Source: Siphonodentalium dalli
Taxonomy: Eukaryota; Mollusca; Scaphopoda; Gadilida; Siphonodentaliidae
Direction of reading: 5' to 3'
DNA length: 64,000 bases
Assembly: GCA_032622095.1 (NCBI GenBank)
Contig: CP136063.1
Coordinates: forward strand, 269,257,426 to 269,321,425
The position numbers were made by a program, and so were the translations under genes. The notes below the pieces were generated by a model. The model saw only the letters and a list, made by a program, of their open reading frames with translations, had not been told where the DNA came from and did no database searches. Of the stretch, positions 12,082-23,958 are shown piece after piece (the stretch's first letter is position 1; every line of letters begins with the position of its first letter).

Positions 12082-12760
12082 AGTTAAACTTCGTTAAGTC
12101 GAACGTCGGTAACTCGAATACCCCACTTAAGTCGAAGCCATCGCCTGGTCCCGGCTGAGCTTGTGAGCAAAGCCATTAGAATAATTACGGTTAAGTCGAA
12201 GGTGGATAAGTCGAAATTCCGCTTAAGTCGAAACGAAATTTAGTTCCGCCAGCCAGATTATAACACTAATTACTATGGTTAAATCGAAGTGCCGTCGGCG
12301 ATGCATCGCCATGTGATTATAACTCAGCGTGCTTCTATTCATTACCCTAAAAAGCTGTGAAGTTTCCTGGAGTCTTTATTTATCCTAATGCATTGTTTAT
12401 TTAACATATTAACGAGGTGCGGGGGTCAATTTCCCCTGTGATGATTAGTAGTGTTGACAAGCGAAATGAAAACTATATTTTAAAAGGCCTGATACAGAGA
12501 ATAATTTCATTCAGTCATGTCTTCCCAAAAGAAAACAATGTTCCAAACGAAGAAATGCTATTGACAAGAAGGCTGAACTCAATTTGAATGTTCTCGATGC
12601 CATGACACTGATGCGGCAATCATGGGCCATATCGGATCGATATGAATTCAACTGGTTGGAATTTGTGGTCACCAAATGGTCAAAACAGTTAAGTCGAACA
12701 CTCGGATAACTCAAAGTAATCCAACGGTCCCTTGCAATTTGACTTAACGAAGTTTAACTG
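12082..12760 (+). mobile_element. pogo/Tigger-type Tc1-mariner remnant
   Basis: Perfect 20-bp terminal inverted repeats begin CAGTTAAACTTCG, and the element is flanked by the dinucleotide TA on both sides (12080-12081 and 12761-12762), as required for Tc1/mariner insertion. The CAGTT-start with a CG-TTAA-CGAA-like inner part is typical of pogo/Tigger ends. At 679 bp it is a deletion derivative; a transposase C-terminal remnant survives at 12497-12709. Several further TTAAGTCGAA motifs lie near the left end and may be binding-site repeats. Confidence 0.88.
12497..12709 (+). pseudogene. Transposase C-terminal remnant (pogo/Tigger)
   Basis: An open plus-strand frame without a start, closed by TAA at 12707-12709, encodes a peptide with LNVLDAMTLMRQSWA. 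This matches the pattern near the C-terminus of Tigger/pogo DDE transposases, where a leucine-rich segment with a DA dipeptide is followed by an AW-type motif before the NCF box. The NCF box and all catalytic Asp residues are absent, so no activity is possible. Identification rests on this short motif together with the matching inverted ends and TA duplications. Confidence 0.55.
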
Positions 12761-12799
12761 TATAAATACTCCCACCCAATGATGACAAAACTAGGGTTG

Positions 12800-13390
12800 C
12801 TCATCAAAGATGGCTCCAATCCGGGTTTTTTTCCCCCTTCAGAATCATAACTCAGAATTAAGGGCCATAACTCAGGTAAAAAAATTGGACAAACCCGGTT
12901 TTTGAACTCAACCGAGATATTGATTATAGTTGTGAAAGGTCCATATACCCAATATGAATGGAATCAGTTGAAATTTTCTTCAAGTTATCACGCAAATGGT
13001 CATAAACTTGCTGACAATAAACGAACTAGGGCCGTAAAAATAATCGGACAAACCTGGTTTTCGAACTCAATCATGATATTGCTGTGAAAGATCCATACAC
13101 TCAATATGAATGGATACAGTTGAAATTTCCGTGCTAACAGTCATAAAATTGCTAAAATAGACAATATAGGGGCCATAACGCAGGTAAAAAATGTCGGACA
13201 AATTTGGTTTTCGAACTCGTTCAGGATATTGTTGTAAAAGATCCATACACCCAATACGAATGGAATCAGTTGAAGTTTGTTCAAGTTATCGTGCATCAGA
13301 CATAAATTTCCCCAAAATTGCTCAAAAGAGATAAACTAAGGGCTGTAACTCAGGTAAAACAAAATTGGACAAGGACAAAACTGGTTGTTT
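12800..13390. repeat. ~150-170-bp tandem repeat, about 3.5 units
   Basis: GGACAAAC-type anchors at about 12886, 13045, 13194 and 13364, each preceded by GGGCCATAAC.CAGGTAAAA and followed by TTCGAACTCAATCA.GATATTG. Divergent copies. Similar wording to the 55-kb array but not the same unit. The 61-codon frame at 12902 is repeat read-through. Confidence 0.7.
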
Positions 13391-13411
13391 AACTCAATCA
13401 AGACACTAGCG

Positions 13412-13482
13412 AGTTTGCGATTTCAAACCGGTACGGGTACGAGTAGCTACCCGTACCGGTACACATTTTGTAATCGCAAACT
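13412..13482. repeat. 71-bp palindromic MITE
   Basis: AGTTTGCGATT at 13412-13422 is the inverse of AATCGCAAACT at 13472-13482, and inside it CCGGTACGGGTA faces TACCCGTACCGG with a 5-bp loop. Near-complete hairpin. Confidence 0.8.
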
Positions 13483-14399
13483 GTTTTACGGGTAGAATTC
13501 ATCACATAGACTGGTAATGTATGGTGAGCCAACTGCAACAAAACAGATATTATAATATAGAAAGATTGTTATTCGCATTCACTTTATTGGCCGATGTTAT
13601 ACTTACCGTTATTGATTGTTGGAAATTTGTATTTATATTAGATGGGCGGGCCTCAGGATAATCAGTTGCTGTCGTCAAGGACGCGGCGGCAGTTGGAAGG
13701 GGTTGGTGCTTTTCTTTCACTCATCTTGATAACATTTTCAACAATTGGATTATATAAGTCATAGACCGATCGAGTGTTGACTATAAATCGGTTGGAATTT
13801 TCAGACTTAGAAAATAGATTATGATAGCTCAAATTTATAATTACGTTAATTTTTCCAACCAATAATCGGTATAAAATGTATTGTTTTAGACCCAGGGTCT
13901 AATAATGTCGTGCATGTACTTTCAGTCAGATATAAGACCGAATGTGTCCCTTATTTTAGTTAGGGAATATTTAGTCATATTAAGTAATCTTTGGTTTGGA
14001 ATCACTCAACAGATCGAAGGGTCGGGACAAGGGAATATTTATCCCAAGAATTGGGATTTTTGTCGGGATCTAAACCCGGAGGTAGGTTTGAAAAATTAAA
14101 CTAGGAAGCATAAAAGGTGTTAAAATGTAGTCTGTTTATTTTAATGTATATAATAAAGAGCGTTTGCTTCACTTCTGTGCGAAACACAGAAAACAGCTGA
14201 AACTCGTTATGATTATGCTTAGATTTTGCAGAGTGTGTACAGGTATTTCGTGTCTTTAGCGACCTATATTATCCCCGCTACAATATACACAAGTATTGTG
14301 GTTCAAATGCGTCATGTCCGTTCAGATGGTAAATATATATTAAAATGAGAAATCAGTCCCCAATTATATACGATAAAGAAACTAAAGGGTTGACACAGG
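13483..14399. other. Non-coding stretch
   Basis: Nothing recognised. A minus-strand frame at 13662-13862 has no known motif. Confidence 0.4.
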
Positions 14400-14830
14400 G
14401 ACTTGACGACAGGGGTGTCTCGCCCCACAACTTTGGTCAAATATTCAACTGTTGGAAATGTGATATACCTGACACAACATTTGTCGGAAATTTCACACCA
14501 ACAATAGGTTGAAATTGTTCTCGTAGTTTGATTTTCCAAAAAATTATTACTGGAGAATTTGTAGTTTTTCGACCAACATTTGCATATTTTCCTAGTATTA
14601 GTAAACAAATTGGACTGAAATGGCTATCAGATACTGTCGGAAATGTTCCAACCTTTGGGGTGGGGGGAGGTGTCAGGTCTCAAAATTTACAACAATTGGA
14701 AAGCTTGATGCCAGTCTGGATGTTAGGATTTAGCAAATTTCAAGTTCAGATTTCAAAAATTTCTCACACCTGGCCGAAGCATGGTCGATCCGGTGTGTCC
14801 CGGTCCCTCCCCAGTGGTCAGTCAGAAACT
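14400..14830 (-). repeat. Repeat K, inverse copy
   Basis: The reverse complement of 43380-43700: the order GTGTGTCC.GGTCCCTCCCC, TTTGCATATTTTCCT and GGACTGAAATGG is conserved. Frames at 14312-14608 (minus) and 14528-14839 (plus) are translations of this repeat; equivalent frames arise at 43376-43588. Confidence 0.75.
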
Positions 14831-15940
14831 GATAATTAATTTAAGAAAAAACAAATCTGGGTGAATTTGCATGGCGTTAGACCACTAGATATTAGGATTT
14901 TTCAGGCTCAGATCTACACATTTTCTTGTACTGAATGGTCAACCCAGTGGATTATTTCCCCTCCCCCCGATTAGTGACAAAAAGACTACTGATTTATTTG
15001 GAATATGCTAACCATCCAGGCGATTGTGAGGGACCAGTTGGGAAAAATCAAAGCCCAACCGGGGGGGTGCAAATGGAATTACGCGCAAACTTGTGAATTT
15101 GATATGGTTCATGGGGTGTAGTTAGAAATTCGAAGGTGGACACCCCTCCTTATACAATAATAAATTGATTTTCACTAAATAAAGAGTTATAAATAATATG
15201 TATATTTTAATTCAGTTATTGCAACTGAGAAATAAAACAATAAAGTACGGTACAGATAATATACTTACATATGTTATGCGCTTCGTCTATGATCCAAGAA
15301 AGAAAAATCAATCTGGAACGGCTATATATATCCACAAAAATATCAATCCACCCGCGAAATTAGCGCCTAATCAGCCACTGTCCAATGATGTTGCCAAATT
15401 AAGTTCATTGACCCTCCCATAGAGGTTTCATAAAGATCAACATAATTAAATTGTATTGTTTTCAGTTGTCTTTGAAAAAAAATAGTATCTCCGCAGATGT
15501 CTGATTATTATAATTTCAAGCCATTTATAGTTGTAGCACATAACAATTGACACGCTGGGTACAATAGATAATGCTTCTTTTTGTTACTACAATTTGTAGG
15601 CTGGAAAATTGTTAACCAGGTAAATTACTGTAAAAATACAGAGGGATTATGAAAGGCTTTAATTGAGTTGTAGTCCCGCATCTGATATGTCTGGTATTCG
15701 AGAATCCAGCGGTCCCCCCAGCCCATGCAAATACCAAATCATCATCTTATATACAGCTGAGCTCGGTCAGAGTTTCAGATTCTATTATATGCAATTTTTA
15801 TTTAATTTTAATTGTTTAGATTAACAAAAAATTGTATATATATTGAAGCAAATTAGCCATCCTTATTAAATAATATGTTCCATATTATATAGAACAAATA
15901 ATCAATTCGTTTGACAATAGGACTGGCTATATTATATATA
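14831..15940. other. Non-coding stretch
   Basis: No gene recognised. Contains only AT-rich DNA with short poly-A/T tracts. Confidence 0.4.
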
Positions 15941-16324
15941 TATATTCGTAATCGTATATTGTCACCAATAGCCGGGTTACTACCGTAGTAACAGACATTG
16001 CCCATATGGTGAACTATCCAAACCCAGCAGTAAAATCATGGTTATGATCAGTCCAAACATATGAGTAAAGTACGAACATAAGATAATAACAGCTGAGAAC
16101 CTGGTGTAAATTGAACTGTGGTGGGGCCTCAAGCATATCTACCCCTGCACGTCAGAACAAAATTATGCCATGAAATGGCATAAGTAGCCTGAGGATGGAA
16201 GTGAACCATCATCCCACAGCCAAATCAACCAGGCCTGTTGGGTTTGAATAGTTCACTAGATGGGCAATGTCAGGTACTACGGTAGTAACATGGCTATTGG
16301 TGACTATATACGATTACGAATATA
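15941..16324. mobile_element. MITE with ~85-bp terminal inverted repeats
   Basis: Left arm 15941-16028 and right arm 16240-16324 are about 88-90% inverse-identical, from TATATTCGTAATCG through GTTACTACCGTAGTA to a GAACTAT.CAAACCCA block. The interior (16097-16232) is a second palindrome of the P family, also at 38790-38932 and 56764-56920. The whole element can fold into one stem. Confidence 0.85.
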
Positions 16325-16479
16325 TCAACTCAAGTTCTAACATGGTATTTTAGTGTGATGACACAGACATTTCTCCGAGTGGTGTAGCACATGTAGTACC
16401 CTGCATGTATATATACATATATATATCACAGCAGAAGTTTCCTTAGAATTAGTGGATGGAAATGATATGCCTTTAATAT

Positions 16480-16720
16480 TTGTATTATTTGAGTCGGTCA
16501 TAGATTACCTTAGCTGCAGGCAATCAATGCAATACATGTAAACTATGTAGAAAAAGAAATTATGGAATGAAGTGCTGTGAATATGATGCGTAACTTTAAT
16601 ATTTGAGTCGGACATAGATTACCTTACCTGAAGGAAATCAATGCATTAAGCGATGTACATGTAGAAACAGAAATTATTGGATGAAGTGTAATGAATATGA
16701 AGCATCAATTTAATGCAATA
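16480..16720. repeat. 114-bp tandem duplication
   Basis: GAGTCGG.CATAGATTACCTTA at 16491 recurs at 16605, followed both times by AATCAATGCA, ATGTAGAAA.AGAAATTAT and GGA.TGAAGTG. A third, much weaker copy may follow near 16790. Confidence 0.75.
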
Positions 16721-16995
16721 TCGATTGGGTGGAAGAGAAATTTCACTTTAATAGTTAACGATGATATACATAATATAGAATTATATATTATCCCCATTGA
16801 AGACGATCAATGCAATGACCAGGGTAGAAATGGAAAAAATGTTGCCTGAATGAATCGATGTGTGAACATAAAGTCTCACTTTATTGAAATGTTGAGATGA
16901 TGATCAACGATGAATTTGCAATTTCTTTAATGATGAAATTGGTTTACATAATTATACATGTATATGCAGCTGAAAATGTGAATTGACTGAAATGT

Positions 16996-18605
16996 AATTA
17001 TGAAAGTGTCAATGACACTGTAGCTCAATGTGGACGGGAATATTTTCATGTGGTACAGTTAATGGAGCGATTAGGAATGTTGAAAGTTGAAAGGCCTAGT
17101 TATTCAAAGATTAAAATCCAAGATGGCCGCGATAGCCATGATTTTTTGCCAAATGACCCAGAAACCAGACTCCTTCCTATTTACATGTCATTGTTAACAT
17201 CCTTCACAAATTTCATGATGATCCGACAAAAGATACGACCTGTAGCCCGTGTCAAAGGACTTAGTCGTGCAAAGAGTAAAATACAAGATGGCTGCAGTCG
17301 ACCGGGTTTCTTGGTTGAATTCAAAATGAATCTTTTCCCATCTACATGTAAATGATTGACCAAAGATAAGACTTGTAGCCATTGACAAAGAATTTAGTCA
17401 TGCAACGAGTATAATCCAAGATGACAGCCGGCGGCCATGTGTTTGGCTGAACAACCCCAAAATTACTCGTTTCCCATCTATGCCAATTTTAACATCCACG
17501 ACAAATTTAATAATGATCCGACAAAAGATACGACCTGTAGCCCGTGCTAATGAATTGAATTTTGAAATCCAAGATGACTGCTGACGGCCATGTGTTTTAG
17601 TCAAACGACCAGTGTTCACGCTAGCGGTAGCCATTTTAGTCATTTGCGAAAATAAATTGTAAATGGCGAAACAAAAAATGACAAAATGGCGAAAAAAATG
17701 GCTAAACTAATTTCCTCCAAAATGTGTCCATCTGGTCATCGGTCTAAATACATCACGCGCAGCTGACACCAAAAACAACAAAAGCGTCAGCACCCCACGT
17801 ATGTTACACGACCCGATGTGCTTGGAGTAATTAGAAATAGGTGTACATTGGTGTTGATTTCATGCAGTGTGTCAATGGCAGACGCTTTGTGTTGTAATAA
17901 ACGCAACTTTTGAGTGGAAGGGTGCTTAATCACCTCAAGTGGCGGAGGTTTCTATTGCGAGCCAAATTTCCAAAATGAATTTCTTTCATTTGCAGCTTGA
18001 TCCGTATTAATTAATTCCAACGTTTTACAAAAACCGATCGATCTTCCAACTGGCCGCGATTCATCTCAAAATATGTTCCCAAACAAGTGGCTAAAAAAAA
18101 TTGGCATTTGGCTAAAATAATGGCTAAAAGAATTTCTGGGCCAGCAGGAACACTGCAAACGACCCCAAAATGACTCGTTCCCATCTACATTGTACATGTC
18201 AATAGCCATGATAAATATCATAATGATCTGACCAAAGCTACGATCTAGAGCCTGTGCCAAAGGATTTAGTCATGCAAAGAGTAAAATCCAAGATGCTCAT
18301 GACGGCCATGTTTTTTGGCCGAACTACCCCAAAATGACTCGTTCCCATCTGCCTGTCATTATTAACAACCATGACAAATTTCATGATAATCAGACGAACA
18401 GTACGACCTGTAGACCGCGCCAATCGATTTAATTTTGAAATAAAAGATGGCTGCCAGCGGCCATGTGTTTTTGGCCAAATGAATCCAAAATGACTCATTC
18501 CAATTTACATGTCAATGTCAACATTCATGACAAATTTCATAATGATCTGACCAAAGGAAGGACCTTTAGCCTGTGCAAAGGATTTAGTCATGCAAGAGTA
18601 TAATA
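16996..18605 (+). mobile_element. Tandem-core element S1 (right end missing)
   Basis: Starts with the S-type 5' end AGTGTCAATGACACT then GTAGCTCAA. Six to seven diverged units of about 150-170 bp follow, marked by AAGATGG-type anchors at about 17112, 17285, 17418, 17569, 18289 and 18444. Each unit holds GCGGCCATG, CCCCAAAATGACTCGTTCCC, CATGACAAATTTCAT and CGACCTGTAGCC. The array stops near 18600 without the S-type 3' end. A hAT-type insertion splits it at 17610-18155. Frames such as 17050-17355 and 17398-17643 are repeat read-through. Confidence 0.85.
17610..18155. mobile_element. Non-autonomous hAT element inside S1
   Basis: Begins CAGTGTTCACGCTAGCGG and ends CCAGCAGGAACACTG, imperfect inverted repeats of the hAT type. 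It is flanked by a perfect 8-bp target duplication, CAAACGAC, at 17602-17609 and 18156-18163. Removing the element and one duplication restores the S unit exactly (CAAACGACCCCAAAATG). Subterminal ATGGCTAAA / TAGCCATTTTAG motifs recur at both ends, as expected for transposase binding. At 546 bp it has no transposase. Confidence 0.93.
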
Positions 18606-18735
18606 ACTATACCCACATTAACCATTCATTGTTGGAATATCACCATCAATTCGGAATCAAAGTAGACTCTGTGAACACATGTAGTTGAACAATTTATTTT
18701 GCATCCGATGAAAATAATTTTCTTCGACAGTCCAG

Positions 18736-19278
18736 TAATGAATTATCACTAGGAGTTATCGTGGACATTAAACTGAAATGCGACGGTCACATAATAAACG
18801 GAACATTCACGGAAATCGACTGCAAAATTTTCAGGGCACTTTACATATCTATGGTTCGCCCAATCCTAGAATATTGTTGCAATGTGTGAAATCCACATTT
18901 TCTTGGAATGTTACACAAATTGGAAAAAGTTCAACGGAGAGCAACACGTATGGCTCCAAGCTTACGCAAATCTAGCTATAACAAGAGATTGTTAGTTTTG
19001 AACCTCCCATCTGTCAAATATAGACTGATTAGAGCTGACTTGATCGAGACATATAAATTTCTTCGAGGACACTACAACATAGACACTACAAGATTCTTTC
19101 AAATAAACGAAAACAGTATGACAAGATGTTAGAAAGTATTACTTCTCGCATAGAGTTTGTCATGAATGGAAAAATTTACCAGAATATGTGGTTGAAACAC
19201 CAACAATTCTTCATTTTACCGAAATGTTGGACAATTACCTCAGAAAAAGAGGATATCTGACTGATTTCCATAACTGAA
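18736..19278 (+). pseudogene. CR1/Jockey-type LINE reverse transcriptase, 3' fragment
   Basis: Pieces in different plus-strand frames spell the C-terminal part of a non-LTR reverse transcriptase. They include a SLGVIVDIKLKCDGHI segment, an SMVRP.LEY segment, then LHKLEKVQRRATRM, LNLPSVKYRLIRADLIETY, and finally HRVCHEWKNLPEYVVETP. This order matches the thumb and C-terminus of CR1/Jockey/RTE-like ORF2. Endonuclease and the RT catalytic core are absent upstream, so the copy is severely 5' truncated. At least three frame changes break it. The 74-codon frame at 18908-19132 is the best preserved part. Confidence 0.85.
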
Positions 19279-20132
19279 GACGATCCTTATACAGGAGCAA
19301 AAACAGTTTATATTTGACTTTTAATGATCTATTGTTATATAACATATACATATTTATTAATTACGACACCCATGCCATTCTCTGAGAATAGCTTTCTGCG
19401 ATAGGGACGTATCCAGATGTGTATATTCGACAGTTTGTAGTCCTGGTGATCATAGCGGTCGTACACGTAGAGTATTGAAGAGAGTTGAGTCGAATTCCAC
19501 GTACACCGAAGGGACAGCCTATGTCATCCAAAGTACACTCTTAGTGTGTGTTCAATATATAACCCCAAATTTTTTAGAGATTGTTCACACTTATATAATA
19601 AGTAATATATATATATATATACATATCGCACTTAATTCTAGATCCGATCATTGAATGACACATATGCACGTGTCCCGTTCCCGAAATGAATAACAATATG
19701 CGGGATGTTTATATTAAACTAGCAGTTTGACCCCCCGTGATTAATGTGGTTGGAATGATTACTGGGGAAGTTTGATGAAAATAGGTAATTTTTGGCTCAA
19801 ATTGGTTATTCTTATAACAGGTATGCCCAAAGTTGTACAGCTCACCTTGTGAAACTGGTTTGTGTATGTTTATTGCCTGGCAATTAATTCGCCACAAGTT
19901 AACAACTAAATATTTGAAACTGCCAGTAATTCAGAAATTATTTTGTGGTGACGGGTTGATAGTATAATCGAGGTGCCTCTAATTCGGGAAATAGTACCCA
20001 ACATTCCAGATTGGACAATACGCGAGTTGATTCTTTGAATTGGCAAAATTTGCAATTGAGTGTTTGTTTTTTATTTTGGTGGCGCGGTCCTTAGTCGGGT
20101 GTTGTGATTTTGGCATCTTCAAGCCACATCAA
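19279..20132. other. Non-coding stretch with TA microsatellite
   Basis: A (TA)n run lies at about 19605-19622. A TTTTTTAGAGATTG.TC block near 19570 resembles the sequence just outside and at the left end of the FLYWCH element (22660-22680). Nothing else recognised. Confidence 0.4.
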
Positions 20133-20880
20133 TACTAGAAGGTGACCCGACTTCGTCCGGGCTTTGACCTTGAATTGTCCATTTTGAAGGTCAAGGTCAA
20201 GTGGGGTCACGATTTGACCAGTCCAAAACACTGCCAGGACAAAAGTACCCGACAAACGTGCCCGTCGAAATCCATCCGGTTTTACCCGATTTGACCTTGA
20301 ATTGATCATTTTGAAGGTCAAGGTCTGGTCGGGGTCACCATTGGACCCGTCCAAAACAATCAGTGCCAAAAAGTAACCCCACGTATCAAATTTCGTCGAA
20401 ATCCCATCAAAATTGGCGATTTGACCTTGAAATTACCCGATTTCAAGGTCAAGGTAACGTCGCACGGGAAAATGAATATGCTTATGAGACTCGCCATAAG
20501 AAAGTACCCCCACATACCAAGTTTCATGGAAATCCCGTGATATTCGGGCGTTTGACCTTGAAATGACCCGATTTCAAGGCCAAGGTCACGTCGCACGGGT
20601 AAATGAATATGCTTATGAGACTCCCCATACGAATGTACCCCCGCATACCAAGTTTCATTGAAATCCCGTAATATTTGGGCGTTTGACCTTGAAATTACCC
20701 GATTCCAAGGTCAAGGTCACGTCGCACGGACAAATTAATAGGCCTATGTCCGTTCCCGACCGAAAATACCCCCACATACCAAGTTTCATCGAAATCGGCT
20801 CGGTCGTTATCGAGTCCATCGCGAACACACACACAGACACACAGACACACAGATCTTCCAAAATATATAATAGATATCTC
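20133..20880 (-). mobile_element. Tandem-core element N, minus-orientation copy
   Basis: Five units of about 126-132 bp, anchored by GGTCAAGGTC motifs near 20185, 20311, 20443, 20571 and 20703. Read on the minus strand it matches the 11.3-kb copy from its TATATATTTTGG / CTGT-rich start (about 20830-20875) to its CGGACGAAGTCGGGT...CTAGTA end (about 20133-20160). The most regular units carry TTTGACCTTGAAAT and TTTCAAGGTCAAGGTCACG. The 60-90 codon frames across it on both strands are repeat read-through. Confidence 0.78.
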
Positions 20881-22671
20881 ACACGCCTCATCTAAACGCG
20901 TGAAATAAATTTAGCGGAACTTTCTGAAACAACTAACATGATTTTAGCCATTGCACCATCCCCAATGTCACCCATCAGGTCAAGGAACATACATAATAAA
21001 TTGTTCGACAAAGACGGCAAGAGGTCTAATATTGAAGTGATTATTTGTCATTGTATTCACTTATATACATAACGCAACCAAACAAGTAAGCTATTATTCT
21101 ATTTTCGCTAACTCACTTTATAATCTTTTGGAATTACCAATGCTATATGGAAGAGCAATTCTGATTGAATTATAACATGTACATGGTGTTCATATTACAG
21201 AACACACATGTATTCATGCCTAACAATATATGTACATACAGATATATGGACAGATATACATGATATCAACACAGAATTAAAAGCCAAATGGTTATACTTA
21301 GTGAATTTTGGATCTGATATCGGAATTACATGTATCTCATAAGTTGGAGCGAAATATAGATGTTTCACGGGCGACTTGTCGCAAGCGAATAACATACCAT
21401 TTTCGGTGGGAACGAGCTTAAAATTAAAGCTTAAGAGAGATGGGGTGAGGGAGCGAGGGAGAGAGAGAGAGTTTCACACGTGTATTCTAGTATTACATCG
21501 ATGTCTTAGCATTTGTTTTTTCGTCAAGATTGACCCTTGAACTCGGACAAAACCACTATAAAACACATGTATTAAAATATATTTTTTGTCGAGTGTTCTG
21601 ACTACGTTTTACTATGGTCTGTGATGAATCGACCATAATACGATAACATTTATCAGATCAAGATTCCGGTTTGAATTGACGATTAGTTCTCGAATGTCTG
21701 CATGTCATCTTATCAAAGATAATTTGATGAAACGAGTGCTGCCTGTGGTGATAATTGCGTAGCTATGCTTAATGTTCATTGCTATCCAGTGAGGTCACAC
21801 CATAGGTAATACATCACGCATGTTCACCGAAATGTTGTTATTATGTACTTTACTGTAGGCGAAGGTCCCTACTTTAAATTTCAGTTAGGCCCCTTTCTGT
21901 ACCACCAATATAGGATATAGGGCCCTGTCTCACAATTTTACGCTTCGCGGACATTTTAATCTCAAACAGGCTGCATTCGCGTATCTTTATCCAGCATTGT
22001 AGGGACCACCGGCCACTGCATTGTGGCCCAGATGAGCGCATCGGGCACCAATTTTATATGCATAGCTGTATAACTGTATTCGTTTCGATCGGCTTAGGGC
22101 TGCTTTTCTAACCGAGTACTTTTTCGATTCTGCACCCCATGCACTTCCACGACAAATTCAGCATCCCTTAATTATATTCACACTCAACCTGATGTGCCAA
22201 ATTAATTTAGCAACAATTACCAACACTGCTTTGGTAGAACGCACGGGGGTTTGTTTATACAATAGCAAGCAAGTGTTGGTTTGTATGCACTGCTATCTCG
22301 ACAAACGTCATAAGAAATAGTATCTATTTAAGGGCAAATATGTTCGATTTCAGCTTTTCTTGAACAAATGGGCATGGAAGTATATGAGTCATATTTTACG
22401 ACACAACCTGGCCGTGGTCCAAATTTGGGCGACATTGGACGCATGGTTGAAAAGTTATAAACGCACCAAAAGCGTGACCGAGTTACATGTATACACAGAC
22501 ACACACGCACACATATACACAGACGACGGATTATATATAAATGTTTGCTCTCAGCCAGGAACAGGGACAGCACACCAGGGGGACCAGATAATATTCTACT
22601 TCAAAGGCGGAAGTAATGACCGATGACGCTGAGTAGAAATCCATTAATTACAACCAAGCTATTTTAGAGAT
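20881..22671. other. Non-coding stretch
   Basis: About 1.8 kb with no recognisable gene. A short GA-rich tract lies near 21450 and CA-rich runs (CACACGCACAC) near 22500. A phrase near 22440-22490 (GCGTGACCGAGTTACATG) resembles the simple-repeat end of the N and S families but cannot be assigned. Confidence 0.4.
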
Positions 22672-22914
22672 GTTCTCACTTATCCGGCAGGTATTGTTTC
22701 GGAGGTAGGTGTGATAATCCTCAACATGAAAGAGTTACCGCTTATAGTCTGTATCGGCAGTTACTTAGGTTTTTAACTGTTTTTACAGTTTTTCAATTGG
22801 GCTGATTTACCGGTATTTCATTTGAACAACTGTTGCACTTAACGATTTATTATAATATAACAGAATACATTTATACGACAATTACAATAACATAATAATC
22901 ATTACATCAGGTCT

Positions 22915-23109
22915 TCAATAGCAAGATAAATATCCGACTGAATCTAAATATTCTAACATTCCCAACTGCCCTTCTCTATAAACTCTCTTGTAGTGACGAA
23001 GACTGTTGTTGATGCTCCTGTATTTTCTCTGCTGTGGTCGTGGTAGTTTTGGGTGGAGTTTTGCTCGGGATCTGTACAGTGATGCTTTAACGGAATAGAC
23101 GTCGAAAAT
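22915..23109 (-). pseudogene. Downstream exon of the FLYWCH gene
   Basis: Follows a polypyrimidine tract and CAG acceptor (TTCCTTTTGCAG). It encodes a peptide with SVKASLYRSRAKLHPKLPR, the type of segment that follows the finger in FLYWCH proteins, and ends at a stop at 22915. The phase does not fit the GTATGT donor of the preceding exon (donor leaves one base, this exon needs none), so either a small exon is missed or the gene is broken here too. The intron holds a local duplication of an AACAATTCTTATC / GCTCTTT block. Confidence 0.5.
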
Positions 23110-23267
23110 CTGCAAAAGGAAAATAATATCATTTTACAGATCGGTATATAATAAAGAGCGTTATCAATTATGATAGATAAGAATTGTTTTTGTTTTGAAT
23201 ATAACTTATTTTTTATACTTGTTGAAATATTTGACATATCGTACAGTTAAACAAAGAGCGTTCTCAT

Positions 23268-23958
23268 TTATGATATTTTGATAAGAATTGTTTTTTCAAA
23301 GATATACATACTAGATATTTCTTCCTGGTAGATAGTAGTGACTGGTCTGGATGTATGACGAACTAAGGTTTTGAGCTTTGCGATGATGGTTTCAGCAGCA
23401 ACTTGGGCCTGGTTTGAGTCGTGGTTATGCTGGAATTTGTAGGATGTGACGATGTCGTTCTTGGTATTTACAGTAGCGCTGCAGGTCTTTGAACAGCATC
23501 GCCAATGCACACTGTCGTTTCTTCGAGACTTATCGCAGAACTTATAGTGGTTAAAGACGAGATATTTACCACCGCGATCATTAGGAATGAAATTAATTAT
23601 GTACTTGAGCGTACCCCGGGGTGGTCGAAAGGGCCGATAGGCCTTTCCTTCACCCCTCATTTTATTGCCTTTATTGGAATCATGAAAAAAAAATGAAAAA
23701 AAAAAAAAAATCATTTTTATACATTTTTTATAATTATTTTCTGGTTTCTGTCTTAATTGTCGTAGTTGGTATTCTTTTTCCTGTTCTTGTATTTTGTTCC
23801 ATTTTCAGCTTCTGCCATCACTGCTTCTGCTTTCTTCTGCATATTTTGAAGCTTTTGTAGATATTCTTCATCTTCGGTAGGAGCATGGGGTGGTAATTCC
23901 TGCTCCTGTTCAGCGAATCTGACGGGGGACACCGGAGGTGATCTGTCTTTGTGAGCCT
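23268..23958 (-). pseudogene. FLYWCH-type zinc-finger gene, broken
   Basis: Read on the minus strand, a protein-like stretch starts after a good acceptor (TATAAATTACAG, exon from 23958). It has an acidic proline-rich start (SPPVSPVRFAEQEQELPP), then a Lys/Glu/Gln helix (YLQKLQNMQKKAEAVMAEAE). Near 23830 the reading shifts to another frame (IQEQEKEYQLRQLRQK) and runs through a poly-T tract into the 23268-23714 frame. That part holds a FLYWCH finger: GGKYLVFNHYKF, then WRC, C and HNH in the family order, followed by a helical tail ending TTIYQEEIS at a GTATGT donor (about 23307). The frameshift and the poly-T insert make it a pseudogene here. DNA or RNA binding is the usual inferred role of the finger. 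Confidence 0.72.

Noticed and set aside
14528-14839. 103-codon plus frame and 98-codon minus frame
   Set aside because: Both lie in repeat K and reappear in the K array at 43.4 kb; non-coding.
17050-17355. 101-codon frame in S1
   Set aside because: Same S monomer read-through.
22328-22573. 81-codon frames on both strands
   Set aside because: Overlap CA-rich simple sequence with no domain.
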